This document shows positions 50,808-59,418 of a DNA stretch of 64,000 bases, one piece after another. Made by a program: the position numbers and the translations under genes. Location of the stretch: positions 10,001 to 74,000 of the forward strand of contig NZ_FOZV01000005.1 of the NCBI RefSeq assembly GCF_900116065.1, in the 5' to 3' direction. The notes under the pieces are model-generated. The model did not search any database, was not told the DNA's origin, and worked only from the letters and a program-made list of their open reading frames with translations. How positions within the stretch are numbered: position 1 is the stretch's first letter; every line of letters starts with the position of its first letter. This DNA is from Brevundimonas viscosa. GTDB taxonomy: Bacteria > Pseudomonadota > Alphaproteobacteria > Caulobacterales > Caulobacteraceae.

Positions 50808-51452
50808 TTAACGCAAGGCTTCCTTGCTCCACTCCAGAAAGTCGGGCTGGGCAAGCAGGGCGTCGCGATAGGCGGCGGCCGTGCCGTCGTCTCCGTAATC
50901 GGCCAGGTCGATCTGGAAATGGCGGAAGCGGGTCGCCACCGGGGTGAAGAAGGCATCGGCGATCGACCATTCGCCGAACAGGTACGGTCCGTCGGCGCCG
51001 AAGCGCACGCGCATCTCCGTCCACAGCGAGACCATGCGGCGGAGGTCGCGATCAAGCCCCTCGCCGGTGGGCGGCGGACAGCGGTCGGGGCCGACCATCG
51101 TATGGTCCGGGCCCATGCCGCAGTGCGTGCGCAGGGCGGTGAAGCCGCCGTGCATCTCGCAGGTCGCCGACCGCGCCAGCCAGCGGGCGTGGGGATCGGT
51201 CGGCCACAACCGGGCCTGCGGATACCGCTCGGCGCACCAGACGGAGATCGCCAGGGAGTCCCAGATGGTCTCGCCGTCGACGCGGAGCAGCGGGACGAGG
51301 CCGGAGGGGGACAGGCCCGCCATCTCGGCGCGGCCGTCGGGCGAATAGATGTCGATCTCGCGCACGGTGAAGTCGGCGCCGCAGCGCTTCAGCACCAGCC
51401 AGGGGCGCAACGACCAGGTGGAGTACAGCCGCGGCCCGATGATCAGTTCCAT
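50808..51452 (-). CDS. Glutathione S-transferase family protein
   Basis: The 214-residue protein has the thioredoxin-like N-terminal domain with YSTWSLRPWLVLK (Ser-containing active-site region, residues 10-22) and the cis-Pro/substrate segment PSGLVPLLRVDGETIWDSLAI. The helical C-terminal domain includes YLFGEWSIADAFFTPVATRF. GSTs conjugate or bind glutathione for detoxification; the substrate is unknown. The ATG at 51452 is well placed; upstream extension has no GST character. Confidence 0.93.
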   Translation of the reverse strand: MELIIGPRLYSTWSLRPWLVLKRCGADFTVREIDIYSPDGRAEMAGLSPSGLVPLLRVDGETIWDSLAISVWCAERYPQARLWPTDPHARWLARSATCEMHGGFTALRTHCGMGPDHTMVGPDRCPPPTGEGLDRDLRRMVSLWTEMRVRFGADGPYLFGEWSIADAFFTPVATRFRHFQIDLADYGDDGTAAAYRDALLAQPDFLEWSKEALR

Positions 51453-51583
51453 GAGTCCCTCCGTTCGCCCGTCCTGAATACGCCCGCGCCCGGCGCGGGA
51501 CCATGCCGCCGAGCCCGAGTTCGGCGCCCGTCGCCACAAGCGGCGCTTGACTCGCGGGGGCCCGGGACCGACACCCCGCGCCC

Positions 51584-52882
51584 ATGATCACGCGCTATTC
51601 CCGCCCCGACGCCGTCGCCATCTGGTCGCAGGAGACCAAGTACCGGATCTGGTTCGAGATCGAGGCCCACGCCGCCACCAGGATGGCCGAGCTGGGGGTG
51701 ATCCCGGCCGAGGCGGCCGAGGCGATCTGGGCCAAGGGCAAGGATGCGGTCTTCGACGCCGACCGCATCGACGAGATCGAGCGCACCACCAAGCACGACG
51801 TCATCGCCTTCCTGACCCACGTCGCCGAGATTGTCGGCGACGAGGCCCGCTTCCTGCACCAGGGCATGACCAGTTCGGACGTGCTCGACACCTGTTTCGC
51901 GGTGCAGCTGGCCCGATCGACGGACCTGCTGCTGGCCGGGGTCGACCGCGTGCTGGCGGCGCTGGAGACGCGGGCCAGGGAGCACAAGGACACCGTCTGC
52001 GTCGGCCGCTCGCACGGCATTCACGCCGAGCCGGTGACCTTCGGCCTGAAGCTGGCCGGCTATCACGCCGAGTTCCAGCGGGCGCGCCGCCGACTGGTCG
52101 CGGCGCGCGAGGAGATCGCCACCTGCGCCATTTCCGGCGCAGTCGGAACCTTCGCCAACGTCGATCCGGCGGTCGAGGCCTACGTGGCCGAGAAGATGGG
52201 CCTGCAGGTCGAGCCGGTGTCGACCCAGGTGATCCCGCGCGACCGGCATGCGGCCTGGTTCGCGGCGCTGGGCGTGGTCGCCTCGTCGATCGAGCGCCTG
52301 GCGACGGAGATCCGCCACCTGCAGCGCACCGAGGTGCTGGAGGCCGAGGAGTTCTTCGACAAGGGCCAGAAGGGCTCGTCGGCCATGCCGCACAAGCGCA
52401 ACCCGATCCTGACCGAGAACCTGACCGGCCTCGCCCGGCTGGTGCGCTCGGCGGTGGTCCCGGCCATGGAGAACGTGGCGCTCTGGCACGAACGGGACAT
52501 CAGCCACTCGTCCGTCGAGCGCGGCATCGGCCCGGACGCCTCGATCCACCTCGACTTCGCCCTGCACCGGCTGGCGGGGGTGATCGAGCGGCTGAACGTC
52601 TATCCGGAGAACATGCAGAAGAACCTCGACCGCCTCGGCGGCCTGGTGTTCTCGCAGCGGGTCATGCTGGCGCTGACGCAGGCCGGGATGTCGCGCGAGG
52701 ACGCCTATGCGGCGGTGCAGGAGAACGCCATGAAGGTGTGGCGCGGCGAGGGGCGGTTCCTCGATTTCCTGAAGGCGGACGCGCGGGTGACCCTGCCGGA
52801 TGCGGAGCTCGAGGCCCTGTTCGACCTCGGCTATCACACCAAGCATGTGGACACGGTGTTCGCGCGCGTGTTCGGGAGCTGA
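51584..52882 (+). CDS. purB: Adenylosuccinate lyase
   Basis: PurB catalyses two fumarate-releasing steps of purine synthesis (SAICAR to AICAR, adenylosuccinate to AMP). The 432-residue protein has TSSDVLDTCFAVQL, the catalytic-His region VGRSHGIHAEPVTFG, and the fumarase/aspartase signature KGSSAMPHKRNPILTENL near residue 262. Length is standard. It stands with purC, purS, purQ and purL in the same 13 kb but as a separate unit. The next gene starts 4 bp after its stop. Confidence 0.98.
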   Translation: MITRYSRPDAVAIWSQETKYRIWFEIEAHAATRMAELGVIPAEAAEAIWAKGKDAVFDADRIDEIERTTKHDVIAFLTHVAEIVGDEARFLHQGMTSSDVLDTCFAVQLARSTDLLLAGVDRVLAALETRAREHKDTVCVGRSHGIHAEPVTFGLKLAGYHAEFQRARRRLVAAREEIATCAISGAVGTFANVDPAVEAYVAEKMGLQVEPVSTQVIPRDRHAAWFAALGVVASSIERLATEIRHLQRTEVLEAEEFFDKGQKGSSAMPHKRNPILTENLTGLARLVRSAVVPAMENVALWHERDISHSSVERGIGPDASIHLDFALHRLAGVIERLNVYPENMQKNLDRLGGLVFSQRVMLALTQAGMSREDAYAAVQENAMKVWRGEGRFLDFLKADARVTLPDAELEALFDLGYHTKHVDTVFARVFGS

Positions 52883-52886
52883 GACG

Positions 52887-53252
52887 ATGACGCCTTTGGC
52901 CTTCACCCTGCTCGCGCTCGTCATGGGGTTTCAGGAGCCCGCCGCGACGGCGCCCGCGGAAGCGCCCGCGCCGGAACTCACGCGCATCGTCGACGCCCCG
53001 GCCGCTGTGCGGTGCATGGGCGGCCTGGTCGGCTTCTCCAACGTGCCGGTGCGCTGCACGGTGGCGAGCGACGGGTCGTTGCGTCAGTGCGAGCTGCTGA
53101 CCGAGAACCGGGCGATCCTGCGCTATCGCCGCCGCTTCGAATGCATGGCGGCGGCGACCCGCGTCTATCGTCCCGACGGAACGCCTGCGGTCGGCGAGGT
53201 CGTGCGCGTAAACCTGAACGGGGCTTCGGTCTTCCATCGCCCGGATCAGTAA
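52887..53252 (+). CDS. Exported TonB-C-like small protein
   Basis: The 121-residue product has a hydrophobic N-terminus (LAFTLLALVMGF, likely signal peptide), a Pro/Ala spacer, and a small domain with VRCMGGLVGFSNVPVRCTVA-SDGSLRQCEL and RRRFECMAAATRVYRPDG. This spacing of GxV(R)C, DG and C recalls TonB-carboxy-terminal-like domains. It is not itself fused to a TonB transmembrane module. The gene follows purB by 4 bp. Function unknown. Confidence 0.65.
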   Translation: MTPLAFTLLALVMGFQEPAATAPAEAPAPELTRIVDAPAAVRCMGGLVGFSNVPVRCTVASDGSLRQCELLTENRAILRYRRRFECMAAATRVYRPDGTPAVGEVVRVNLNGASVFHRPDQ

Positions 53253-53256
53253 CTGC

Positions 53257-53745
53257 CTGTCGCCGGTCGTCGGCCCCAACACCCGGCTTCTGATCCTGGG
53301 CAGCCTTCCGGGCGAGGTGTCGCTGAAGGCGCGGCAGTATTACGCCCATCCCCGCAACGCATTCTGGCCCCTCGTCAGCGGCCTGATCCGCCGCGACCTG
53401 GTCCCCCTGCCCTATCCCGAGCGGCTGGAGGCGTTGAAGGAGTCGGGCGTGGGCCTGTGGGACGTCGTCGCCAGCGCATGGCGGCCGGGCAGCCTCGACG
53501 GGGCGATCCGGGATGCGGAGGCGGCGGACCTGCACCGCCTCATCGACGGCCTGCCCCGCCTGCAGGCGGTGGCGTTCAACGGCGGGACGGCGGCTCGCAT
53601 TGGCCGCCGATCTCTCGAGCGACCGGCCGGTCCCGTCCTGATCGACCTCCCCTCCTCGAGCCCCGCCTACACCCTCTCGTTCGCCGAGAAGGCGCGGCGC
53701 TGGGCGGTCCTGCGCCCGTGGCTCGAAGGCGGCGCGGCGTCCTGA
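53257..53745 (+). CDS. DNA-deoxyinosine glycosylase (UDG superfamily) with no canonical start codon
   Basis: The protein shows the deoxyinosine glycosylase pattern RLLILGSLPGEVSLKARQYY followed by AHPRNAFWPLVSGL, then GLWDVVASAWRPGSLDGAI, LQAVAFNGGTAARIG and LPSSSPAYT. It removes hypoxanthine from DNA. The first canonical start, GTG 53317, would delete the essential LGSLPG motif. In frame upstream only CTG 53257, or ATC codons at 53236 and 53245, precede the motif, with a stop at 53215. CTG 53257 is used here as the least unlikely start. The end is certain, the start is not. Confidence 0.7.
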   Translation: MSPVVGPNTRLLILGSLPGEVSLKARQYYAHPRNAFWPLVSGLIRRDLVPLPYPERLEALKESGVGLWDVVASAWRPGSLDGAIRDAEAADLHRLIDGLPRLQAVAFNGGTAARIGRRSLERPAGPVLIDLPSSSPAYTLSFAEKARRWAVLRPWLEGGAAS

Positions 53746-53828
53746 CGCAGGGCGCCATCCGGCGACAGCGGGCCGCCGTAAGCCTTCCCGACGCCGCCTC
53801 CGGGCGTCATCCCAGGAAGGAAATCGCC

Positions 53829-54419
53829 ATGAAGACCTCTCGCTACGCCGCGGTCGCCGTCGCCTCGCTGGCCTCGACCCTGCTCATCGCCGCCTGAAGC
53901 AACGCCGAGGAAGCGGCGCCGCCGGTCGAGGCCACGGCCACCGAGACCGCCGCGGCGCCCGTCGCCGGGGCCGACACCATCGTCGCCGTGGCCCAGGGCG
54001 CGGACGGCTTCTCCACGCTGGTCGCCGCGGTGCAGGCCGCGGGCCTGGTCGAGACCCTCAACGGGGCCGGCCCGTTCACCGTCTTCGCTCCGACCGACGC
54101 CGCCTTCGGCAAGGTGCCCGCCGCCACCCGCGAAGCGCTGCTGGCCCCGGCCGGCAAGGCCGACCTGACCAAGATCCTGACCTATCACGTGGTCGCCGGC
54201 CGCGTGGACGCGGCGACGCTGACGCAGCAGATCCAGGCCGGTGGGGGCAGCGCCGCCCTGACGACCGTCGAGGGGGGCACGCTGACCGCGCGGGTCGGGG
54301 CCGACGGCTCGGTCACCCTGACCGACGAGAACGGCGGCATGGCCAGGGTCGTGCAGGCGGACGTCGCCGCCTCCAACGGCGTCATCCACGCCATCGACAC
54401 CGTGGTGATGCCGAACTGA
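53829..54419 (+). pseudogene. Fasciclin lipoprotein gene with TGA at the lipobox cysteine
   Basis: ATG 53829 (AGGAAGGAAA upstream) starts a lipoprotein signal (YAAVAVASLASTLLIAA). Codon 23, exactly where the lipobox Cys should be, is TGA (53895). The frame then continues SNAEEAAPPVEA and a complete FAS1 domain: VAQGADGFSTLVAAVQAAGL, FTVFAPTDAAFGKVP, YHVVAGRVDAATLTQ, NGVIHAIDTVVMPN. One base change from TGC or TGT explains the stop. The longest uninterrupted frame (GTG 53988) makes a leaderless FAS1 protein. The position is too exact to ignore, but a simple nonsense mutation or sequencing error is the default reading. Confidence 0.82.
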
Positions 54420-54443
54420 CCGCATCGACGACCCGGAAATGCG

Positions 54444-54469
54444 AAAGGCCGCCCGGACGGGCGGCCTTT
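54444..54469. terminator. Bidirectional terminator hairpin
   Basis: AAAGGCCGCCC (54444-54454) pairs with GGGCGGCCTTT (54459-54469) around a GGAC loop. Flanking T/A-rich ends on both strands fit a terminator shared by the fasciclin gene and the convergent DUF1476 gene. Confidence 0.8.
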
Positions 54470-54495
54470 ATGCTTTCAGGACCGGACTTTCGCCC

Positions 54496-54819
54496 TTACT
54501 CGCCGCTGCGGATCTGCTCGCGCGCAACCGAGGACAACTCGTCCATCTTGCGACGGATTTCGCCTTCCGAAACGCTGAGCCCGGCGCCTTCAAGGTCCTG
54601 GGCGATCTTGCGGTAGACGTCCTCCTCGCCCGGCTGCTCGAAATCGGCGCGCACGACGGCGGAGGCGTACTGGTCGGCGCTTTCCGCCGAAAGGCCCATC
54701 TTCCCGGCCGCCCACAGGCCCAGCAGCTTGTTGCGTCGGGCGACCGCCTTGAATTCCTGTTCCTGATCGAGGGCGTATTTGGATTCGAAGCCCTTTTCCC
54801 GATCGTCGAAGGTGGTCAT
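54496..54819 (-). CDS. DUF1476 family protein (ATP synthase zeta-like)
   Basis: The 107-residue helical protein has the family pattern TFDDREKGFESKYALDQEQE near the N-terminus, FKAVARRNKLLGLWAAGKMG and AVVRADFEQPGEEDVYRKI. In Paracoccus a member of this family (zeta) inhibits the F1-ATPase. Whether this homologue does so is inference from the family. The ATG at 54819 is preferred; an upstream ATG at 54837 adds six residues. Confidence 0.9.
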   Translation of the reverse strand: MTTFDDREKGFESKYALDQEQEFKAVARRNKLLGLWAAGKMGLSAESADQYASAVVRADFEQPGEEDVYRKIAQDLEGAGLSVSEGEIRRKMDELSSVAREQIRSGE

Positions 54820-55087
54820 GGGGTCCGCAGGCTCCAAAGACGGCCGGAATCGTGGCCGCGTCGGGGTGCTCTATAGCCCCCCGGCAGCCGAACGCAATCG
54901 GAACCGTGGGGGTTGCGGCGGTCTGTCCCCGGCCGATCCGAACGGGCCGCGGTTTGTGTCGGGAACCGGGTTCCGCTAAGGAGGCGCGACCGAATTCTCC
55001 CGCCCGCCTGATTCAGGATCGCGCCGCCCGGCCCCGCGCCGGCCGCGCGATTTTCGTTTCCGGCGAGGACCCGCCCGGACCGGACAC

Positions 55088-55846
55088 ATGAACGTCAAGC
55101 GCAAGAAGCTCTACGAGGGCAAGGCCAAGATCCTGTACGAGGGCCCCGAGCCCGGGACGCTGATCCAGTACTTCAAGGACGACGCCACCGCCTTCAACGC
55201 CCAGAAGAAGGCGACGCTGGAGGGCAAGGGCGTCATCAACAACCAGATCAGCGAATTCATCATGTCGCGCCTGAACGGCATCGGCGTGACCAACCACTTC
55301 ATCAAGCGCCTGAACCTGCGCGAGCAGCTGATCCGAGAGTGCGAGATCATCCCGCTGGAGGTGGTGTGCCGCAACATCGTGGCCGGCTCGATGAGCCAGC
55401 GGCTGGGCATCGAGGAGGGCACGCCCCTGCCCCGCTCGATCATCGAATTCTACTACAAGAAGGATGAGCTCAACGACCCGATGGTCACCGAGGAGCACAT
55501 CACCGCCTTCAACTGGGCCTCGACCCAGGAGCTGGACGACATCCTGGCGATGACGGTGCGGGTGAACGACTATCTCTCGGGCCTGTTCGCGGGAGTCGGC
55601 ATCACCCTGGTGGACTTCAAGATCGAGTTCGGGCGCATCTGGGAGAACGACTTCAGCCGCGTCATCCTCGCCGACGAGATCAGCCCGGACAGCTGCCGCC
55701 TGTGGGACACGGCGACCGGCGAGAAGCTGGACAAGGACCGCTTCCGCCGCGACCTGGGCAATGTCATCGAGAGCTACACCGAGGTGGCGCGCCGCCTCGG
55801 AATCATGAAGGGGATGCCGACCGTGATCCAGGGAGGACTGCACTGA
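55088..55846 (+). CDS. purC: Phosphoribosylaminoimidazole-succinocarboxamide synthase
   Basis: PurC joins CAIR and aspartate to make SAICAR. The 252-residue protein has [51 protein letters not shown] and [20 protein letters not shown], all classic. Length is normal. Its TGA overlaps the purS ATG (TGATG). A 268-bp leader precedes it with no obvious riboswitch. Confidence 0.98.
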   Translation: MNVKRKKLYEGKAKILYEGPEPGTLIQYFKDDATAFNAQKKATLEGKGVINNQISEFIMSRLNGIGVTNHFIKRLNLREQLIRECEIIPLEVVCRNIVAGSMSQRLGIEEGTPLPRSIIEFYYKKDELNDPMVTEEHITAFNWASTQELDDILAMTVRVNDYLSGLFAGVGITLVDFKIEFGRIWENDFSRVILADEISPDSCRLWDTATGEKLDKDRFRRDLGNVIESYTEVARRLGIMKGMPTVIQGGLH

Positions 55847-56079
55847 TGGCCAAGGTGAAGGTGCACGTGTTCCTGAAGCCCGGCGTGCTGGACGTGCAGG
55901 GCAAGGCGGTCGAGGGCGCGCTCAACGGCCTCGGCTGGGCCGGCGTGAAGGACGTCCGCGTCGGCAAGCTGATCGAGTTCGAGTTCGACGGCGAGGACCC
56001 GGCCGGCGAGGCGAAGAAGATGTGCGACACCCTGCTCGCCAACACGGTGATCGAAAGCTACCGGATCGAGGTGGCGTGA
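55846..56079 (+). CDS. purS: Phosphoribosylformylglycinamidine synthase subunit PurS
   Basis: PurS is the small structural subunit that, with PurQ and PurL, forms the FGAM synthase. The 77-residue product has KVKVHVFLKPGVLDVQGKAV and LLANTVIESYRIEV, matching the family end to end. It is coupled to purC by a TGATG overlap. PurQ and PurL are encoded further downstream with other genes between. Confidence 0.96.
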   Translation: MAKVKVHVFLKPGVLDVQGKAVEGALNGLGWAGVKDVRVGKLIEFEFDGEDPAGEAKKMCDTLLANTVIESYRIEVA

Positions 56080-56080
56080 C

Positions 56081-56212
56081 TTGCGGCGGCTGGTCAAGCT
56101 GACCGTCGTCCTGTTCATCGCCGCCGCCTGCGTAGTCTTCGCGGCCGCCCTCGCCGGCGGGCTGATGGACGATCGGGCGTTCACCCCGGAGGCGGTGGGC
56201 GCGGCGCACTGA
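56081..56212 (+). CDS. Possible 43-aa membrane protein after purS
   Basis: Starting at TTG one base after purS, the frame reads a basic start (RRLVKL) and one hydrophobic helix (TVVLFIAAACVVFAAALAGG), with a polar tail (MDDRAFTPEAVGAAH). Its position suggests translation by coupling with purS; no independent ribosome-binding site is visible. No family is recognised. The next gene is convergent. Confidence 0.4.
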   Translation: MRRLVKLTVVLFIAAACVVFAAALAGGLMDDRAFTPEAVGAAH

Positions 56213-56219
56213 GCGACGG

Positions 56220-57389
56220 TCAACTGCAGAGGTAGTCCCGCGTGAGGGGTACGGCGGTCTGCCGCCTGGCCAGCTGAAGCTGGAACACCATGTGGCCGAA
56301 GCGGCGGAACGCGACTTCGCTCGAAGCCAGGTAGAACTCCCACAGCCGGCAGAAGCGCTCGTCGTAGAGCGCCGCAGCCTCCGCCCGGCGGGCGAGGAAA
56401 CGCTCGCGCCAGGCTCTCAGGGTCTCTGCGTAGTGCAGACGCAGGATTTCGACGTCCGTGACCCAGAGTCCGGCTCGCTCGATGGCCGGCAGGACCTCGG
56501 AGAGGGCGGGGATGTAGCCGCCCGGGAAGACGTACTTCCGGATCCACGGCTGGGTGCGGCTGGGGCCGTCCTTCCGGCCGATAGAATGGATCAGCGCCAC
56601 GCCGTCCTCCTCCAGCAGGCGCGCCACCGCGTCGAAATAGGCTTGGTAATTGGGCACGCCGACGTGCTCGAACATGCCGACCGAGACGATGCGGTCGAAG
56701 CGCTGGTCCAGGTCGCGGTAGTCCTGCAGGCGGAACTCCGCCCGGTCGGCGAGACCCCGCGCCGCCGCGCGCTCGCCGGCGATGCGGTGCTGTTCCGTGG
56801 ACAGGGTGACGCCCGTCACCCGTGCGCCCGCCTCGGCGATGGTGAGGCCCAGTCCGCCCCAGCCGCATCCGATATCGAGGACGCGGTCGTCCGGCCGCAG
56901 CAGAAGCTTGCGGACGATCCTGCGCTTCTTGGCGATCTGCGCCTCTTCCAGCGACTGGCCCGGATGTTCGAAGAAGGCGCAGGAGTACTGGAGGTCGTCG
57001 TCGAGGAAGAGGCGATAGAAGTCGACGGTCAGGTCGTAGTGATGATGCACGTTGCTGCGGGCGCGCAGGCGGTCGTTGGATTGCTCCAGCCATCTCCGGA
57101 CCTGCCAGCCGGCTCCCGGGCCCCGGCGCGGGCGCCCCGCCAGCTCGGCGGCCGTCAGATCGAGGAAGGCGTAGATGTCGCCGCCCTCCACGAACAGGCC
57201 GCCGTCGACGTAGGCCTCCCCCAGCGCAAGTTCGGGATTGGCGGCGATGCGCGCGACAGTGCGCAGGTCGCGCAGGACGACGGTGAGTTCAGGCTCGCCC
57301 GGCGCCGCCCCCGCCAGATCGCGGCCGTCCGGCAGCCGCACCCGGATGGGGCGGGTCCTGTACACACGGCTGATCAGGCGCTGGAGCAC
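56220..57389 (-). CDS. Cyclopropane-fatty-acyl-phospholipid synthase family protein
   Basis: The 389-residue SAM-dependent enzyme has HHHYDLTVDFYRLFLDDDLQ, YSCAFFEHPGQSLEEAQ, the SAM-binding VLDIGCGWGG (residues 170-179), and the later MFEHVGVPNYQAYF and KYVFPGGYIP motifs. It adds a methylene bridge across unsaturated acyl chains of membrane lipids. The N-terminal 100 residues correspond to the usual non-catalytic domain. Length is typical. It stands between purS and the YbhB gene on the opposite strand. Confidence 0.94.
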   Translation of the reverse strand: MLQRLISRVYRTRPIRVRLPDGRDLAGAAPGEPELTVVLRDLRTVARIAANPELALGEAYVDGGLFVEGGDIYAFLDLTAAELAGRPRRGPGAGWQVRRWLEQSNDRLRARSNVHHHYDLTVDFYRLFLDDDLQYSCAFFEHPGQSLEEAQIAKKRRIVRKLLLRPDDRVLDIGCGWGGLGLTIAEAGARVTGVTLSTEQHRIAGERAAARGLADRAEFRLQDYRDLDQRFDRIVSVGMFEHVGVPNYQAYFDAVARLLEEDGVALIHSIGRKDGPSRTQPWIRKYVFPGGYIPALSEVLPAIERAGLWVTDVEILRLHYAETLRAWRERFLARRAEAAALYDERFCRLWEFYLASSEVAFRRFGHMVFQLQLARRQTAVPLTRDYLCS

Positions 57390-57500
57390 CGCTACCGCCT
57401 CCGTGAGGCCGGCACTCTAGGTTGAAGACGGAGGCGGGGCTAGGCTTGCACGGCGTTCGGCGCCGGCGTTCATAGTGGCCGCATCCGCAGGAGAACCGAG

Positions 57501-57965
57501 ATGACCTTCACCCTCACCTCCAACGACATCGCCGACGGCGGCGTGCTGCCGGACGCCCAGGTCAAGGCGAAGGGGAACGCCTCTCCGCACCTGAAGTGGT
57601 CGGGCGCGCCGGAAGGGACGAAGAGCTACGCCGTCACCTGCTACGACCCCGATGCGCCGACGGGCTCCGGTTTCTGGCACTGGACGGTGGCCAACATCCC
57701 GGCCGAGGTGACCGAGCTGCCGACCGGCGGCCCCGTCCCCGCCGGGGCGGTCGAGGGCCGCACCGACTATGGGGAGCCGGGCTTCGGCGGGGCCGCTCCG
57801 CCGCCCGGCCACGGGCCGCACCGCTACATCTTCACCGTCTTCGCCGTCGACGTGGACAGGCTGGATGTGACGCCGGACAACTCCGGAGCCGTGTTCGGCT
57901 TCAACCTGCATTTCCACACCCTGGCGAAGGCCTCGATCACGGCGACGTACGAGAACCGCGGGTGA
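57501..57965 (+). CDS. YbhB/YbcL (PEBP) family protein
   Basis: The 154-residue protein has the phosphatidylethanolamine-binding-protein-like fold with [54 protein letters not shown] and a C-terminal [15 protein letters not shown]. It lacks a signal peptide. Members of this group are small cytoplasmic or periplasmic binding proteins of uncertain role. It overlaps the HD gene start by TGATG. Confidence 0.93.
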   Translation: [154 protein letters not shown]

Positions 57966-58681
57966 TGGTTTCCCGGGGGCTCAGACGCCGCATCCTCCTC
58001 ATGGCCTGCGCGTGGGCGGCGCTGCTGGGCGGACCCGCCTTCGCGCAGCAGGCGGCCGGACCTTCCGCCAGCTCGCCGGCCGGCATTCCCGCCGCCGCCC
58101 CCTGGCGGGCGGCGGTGCTCGCCCACGCCATGGAGCATTTCCAGCACCCCGGCTGGGGCTGGCGGCACTCGGAGCGCGACTATCTGCTGGCCATGGCGGT
58201 CGCGGAGGCGGAGGGCCTGGCCGTCGATCCGGACGTGATATTCGCCGCGGCCTTCCTGCACGACTGGGGCGGGATCGAGCCGTTCGCCGCACCGGGCGTC
58301 GACCATGCCGAGCGCTCGGTGGAGCTGGCGGAGCCGTTCCTGCGCGAGGCCGGCTTTCCCATGGACAAGTTCCCGGCCGTGCGCGCGGCCATCCTTGGCC
58401 ACATGTACGACAGGGAGCCGGAGGGGCCGGAGGCCGTCGCGCTGCACGACGCCGATCTGCTGGACTTCCTCGGCGCCACGGGAGCGGCGCGCATGCTGGC
58501 GGTCACCGGCGAACGGCCGGACTACGACCAGGCGCTTGGACGGATCGAGCGGTTCGCGGCCGAGTTGCCGGACCAGTTGAAGACGTCCGCCGCCCGGGAG
58601 ATGGCGGCGCCCCGCGTCGCGGCGATGACCGCCTTCCTCGAGGCGCTCCGGCGCGAAGTCCCGGCGGGGGCGAAACCCTGA
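57965..58681 (+). CDS. Exported HD-domain phosphohydrolase
   Basis: The 238-residue protein has a signal peptide (MVSRGLRRRILLMACAWAAL, cleavage near AFAQQ) and then an HD-type domain: HAMEHFQHPGWGWRHSERD, AAAFLHDWGG (His-Asp pair), VRAAILGHMYD and VALHDADLLDFLGATG. HD enzymes hydrolyse phosphomonoesters or nucleotides with bound metal. Export is unusual for this family, which is normally cytoplasmic. It is coupled to the YbhB gene by TGATG. Confidence 0.85.
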   Translation: MVSRGLRRRILLMACAWAALLGGPAFAQQAAGPSASSPAGIPAAAPWRAAVLAHAMEHFQHPGWGWRHSERDYLLAMAVAEAEGLAVDPDVIFAAAFLHDWGGIEPFAAPGVDHAERSVELAEPFLREAGFPMDKFPAVRAAILGHMYDREPEGPEAVALHDADLLDFLGATGAARMLAVTGERPDYDQALGRIERFAAELPDQLKTSAAREMAAPRVAAMTAFLEALRREVPAGAKP

Positions 58682-58742
58682 GGAACCGACGTCGGCGGCG
58701 GCGCCCTGACATCGCCGTCGAACGCTGCTAAAGGGCCGCGCC

Positions 58743-59405
58743 ATGAGCGCCGCCGTCATCGTCTTTCCGGGTTCCAACTGCGACCGCGACTGCAAGGTCG
58801 CCATCGAACGCTCGACCGGCGAGACGGTCCAGATGGTCTGGCACCAGGAGACCGAACTGCCCAAGGGGCTGGACCTGATCGTCCTGCCGGGCGGTTTTTC
58901 CTACGGCGACTACCTGCGCTGCGGAGCCATGGCGGCGCTGTCGCCGGTGATGCAGGCGGTAAAAAAGGCCGCCGAGGACGGCGTGGCCGTCGTCGGCATC
59001 TGCAACGGTTTCCAGATCCTGTGCGAGGCCGGCATGCTGCCGGGCGCCCTGCTGCGCAACGCCGGACTGAAGTACGTCTGCAAGCCCATCACTCTCGAGG
59101 TCGCCAACGGCCAGACCCGCTTCACCTCCGGCTACCAGGGCCAGCGCGAGGTGGTCATGACCCAGGGCAACGGCGACGGGAACTACTTCTGCGACGCCGA
59201 AACGCTGGCCCGGATCGAGGGCGAGGGCCAGGTGGTTTTCCGCTACGTCGACAACCCGAACGGGTCGGTGGCCGACATCGCCGGCCTCCAGAACACCCGC
59301 GGCAATGTGCTGGGCATGATGCCCCACCCCGACCGGGCCTTCGAGGCCGAGCTGGGCTCGGCCGACGGCGCGGTGCTGTTCCGGAGCGTGTTCGCCGCCG
59401 CCTGA
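58743..59405 (+). CDS. purQ: Phosphoribosylformylglycinamidine synthase subunit PurQ
   Basis: PurQ is the glutaminase that supplies ammonia to PurL. The 220-residue class I amidotransferase has [25 protein letters not shown], the nucleophile Cys87 in [10 protein letters not shown], and [10 protein letters not shown] with catalytic His195. Length is normal. It is 61 bp downstream of the HD gene and 2.8 kb before purL, unlike the tight purQL pairs of many bacteria. Confidence 0.97.
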   Translation: MSAAVIVFPGSNCDRDCKVAIERSTGETVQMVWHQETELPKGLDLIVLPGGFSYGDYLRCGAMAALSPVMQAVKKAAEDGVAVVGICNGFQILCEAGMLPGALLRNAGLKYVCKPITLEVANGQTRFTSGYQGQREVVMTQGNGDGNYFCDAETLARIEGEGQVVFRYVDNPNGSVADIAGLQNTRGNVLGMMPHPDRAFEAELGSADGAVLFRSVFAAA

Positions 59406-59418
59406 CCGGCGTCCGCCG

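Noticed and set aside
53898..53920. SECIS-like stem after the TGA at 53895
   Set aside because: Only 5 bp, with a loop that does not match known bacterial SECIS loops and too close to the TGA; kept only as a remote option in the finding.
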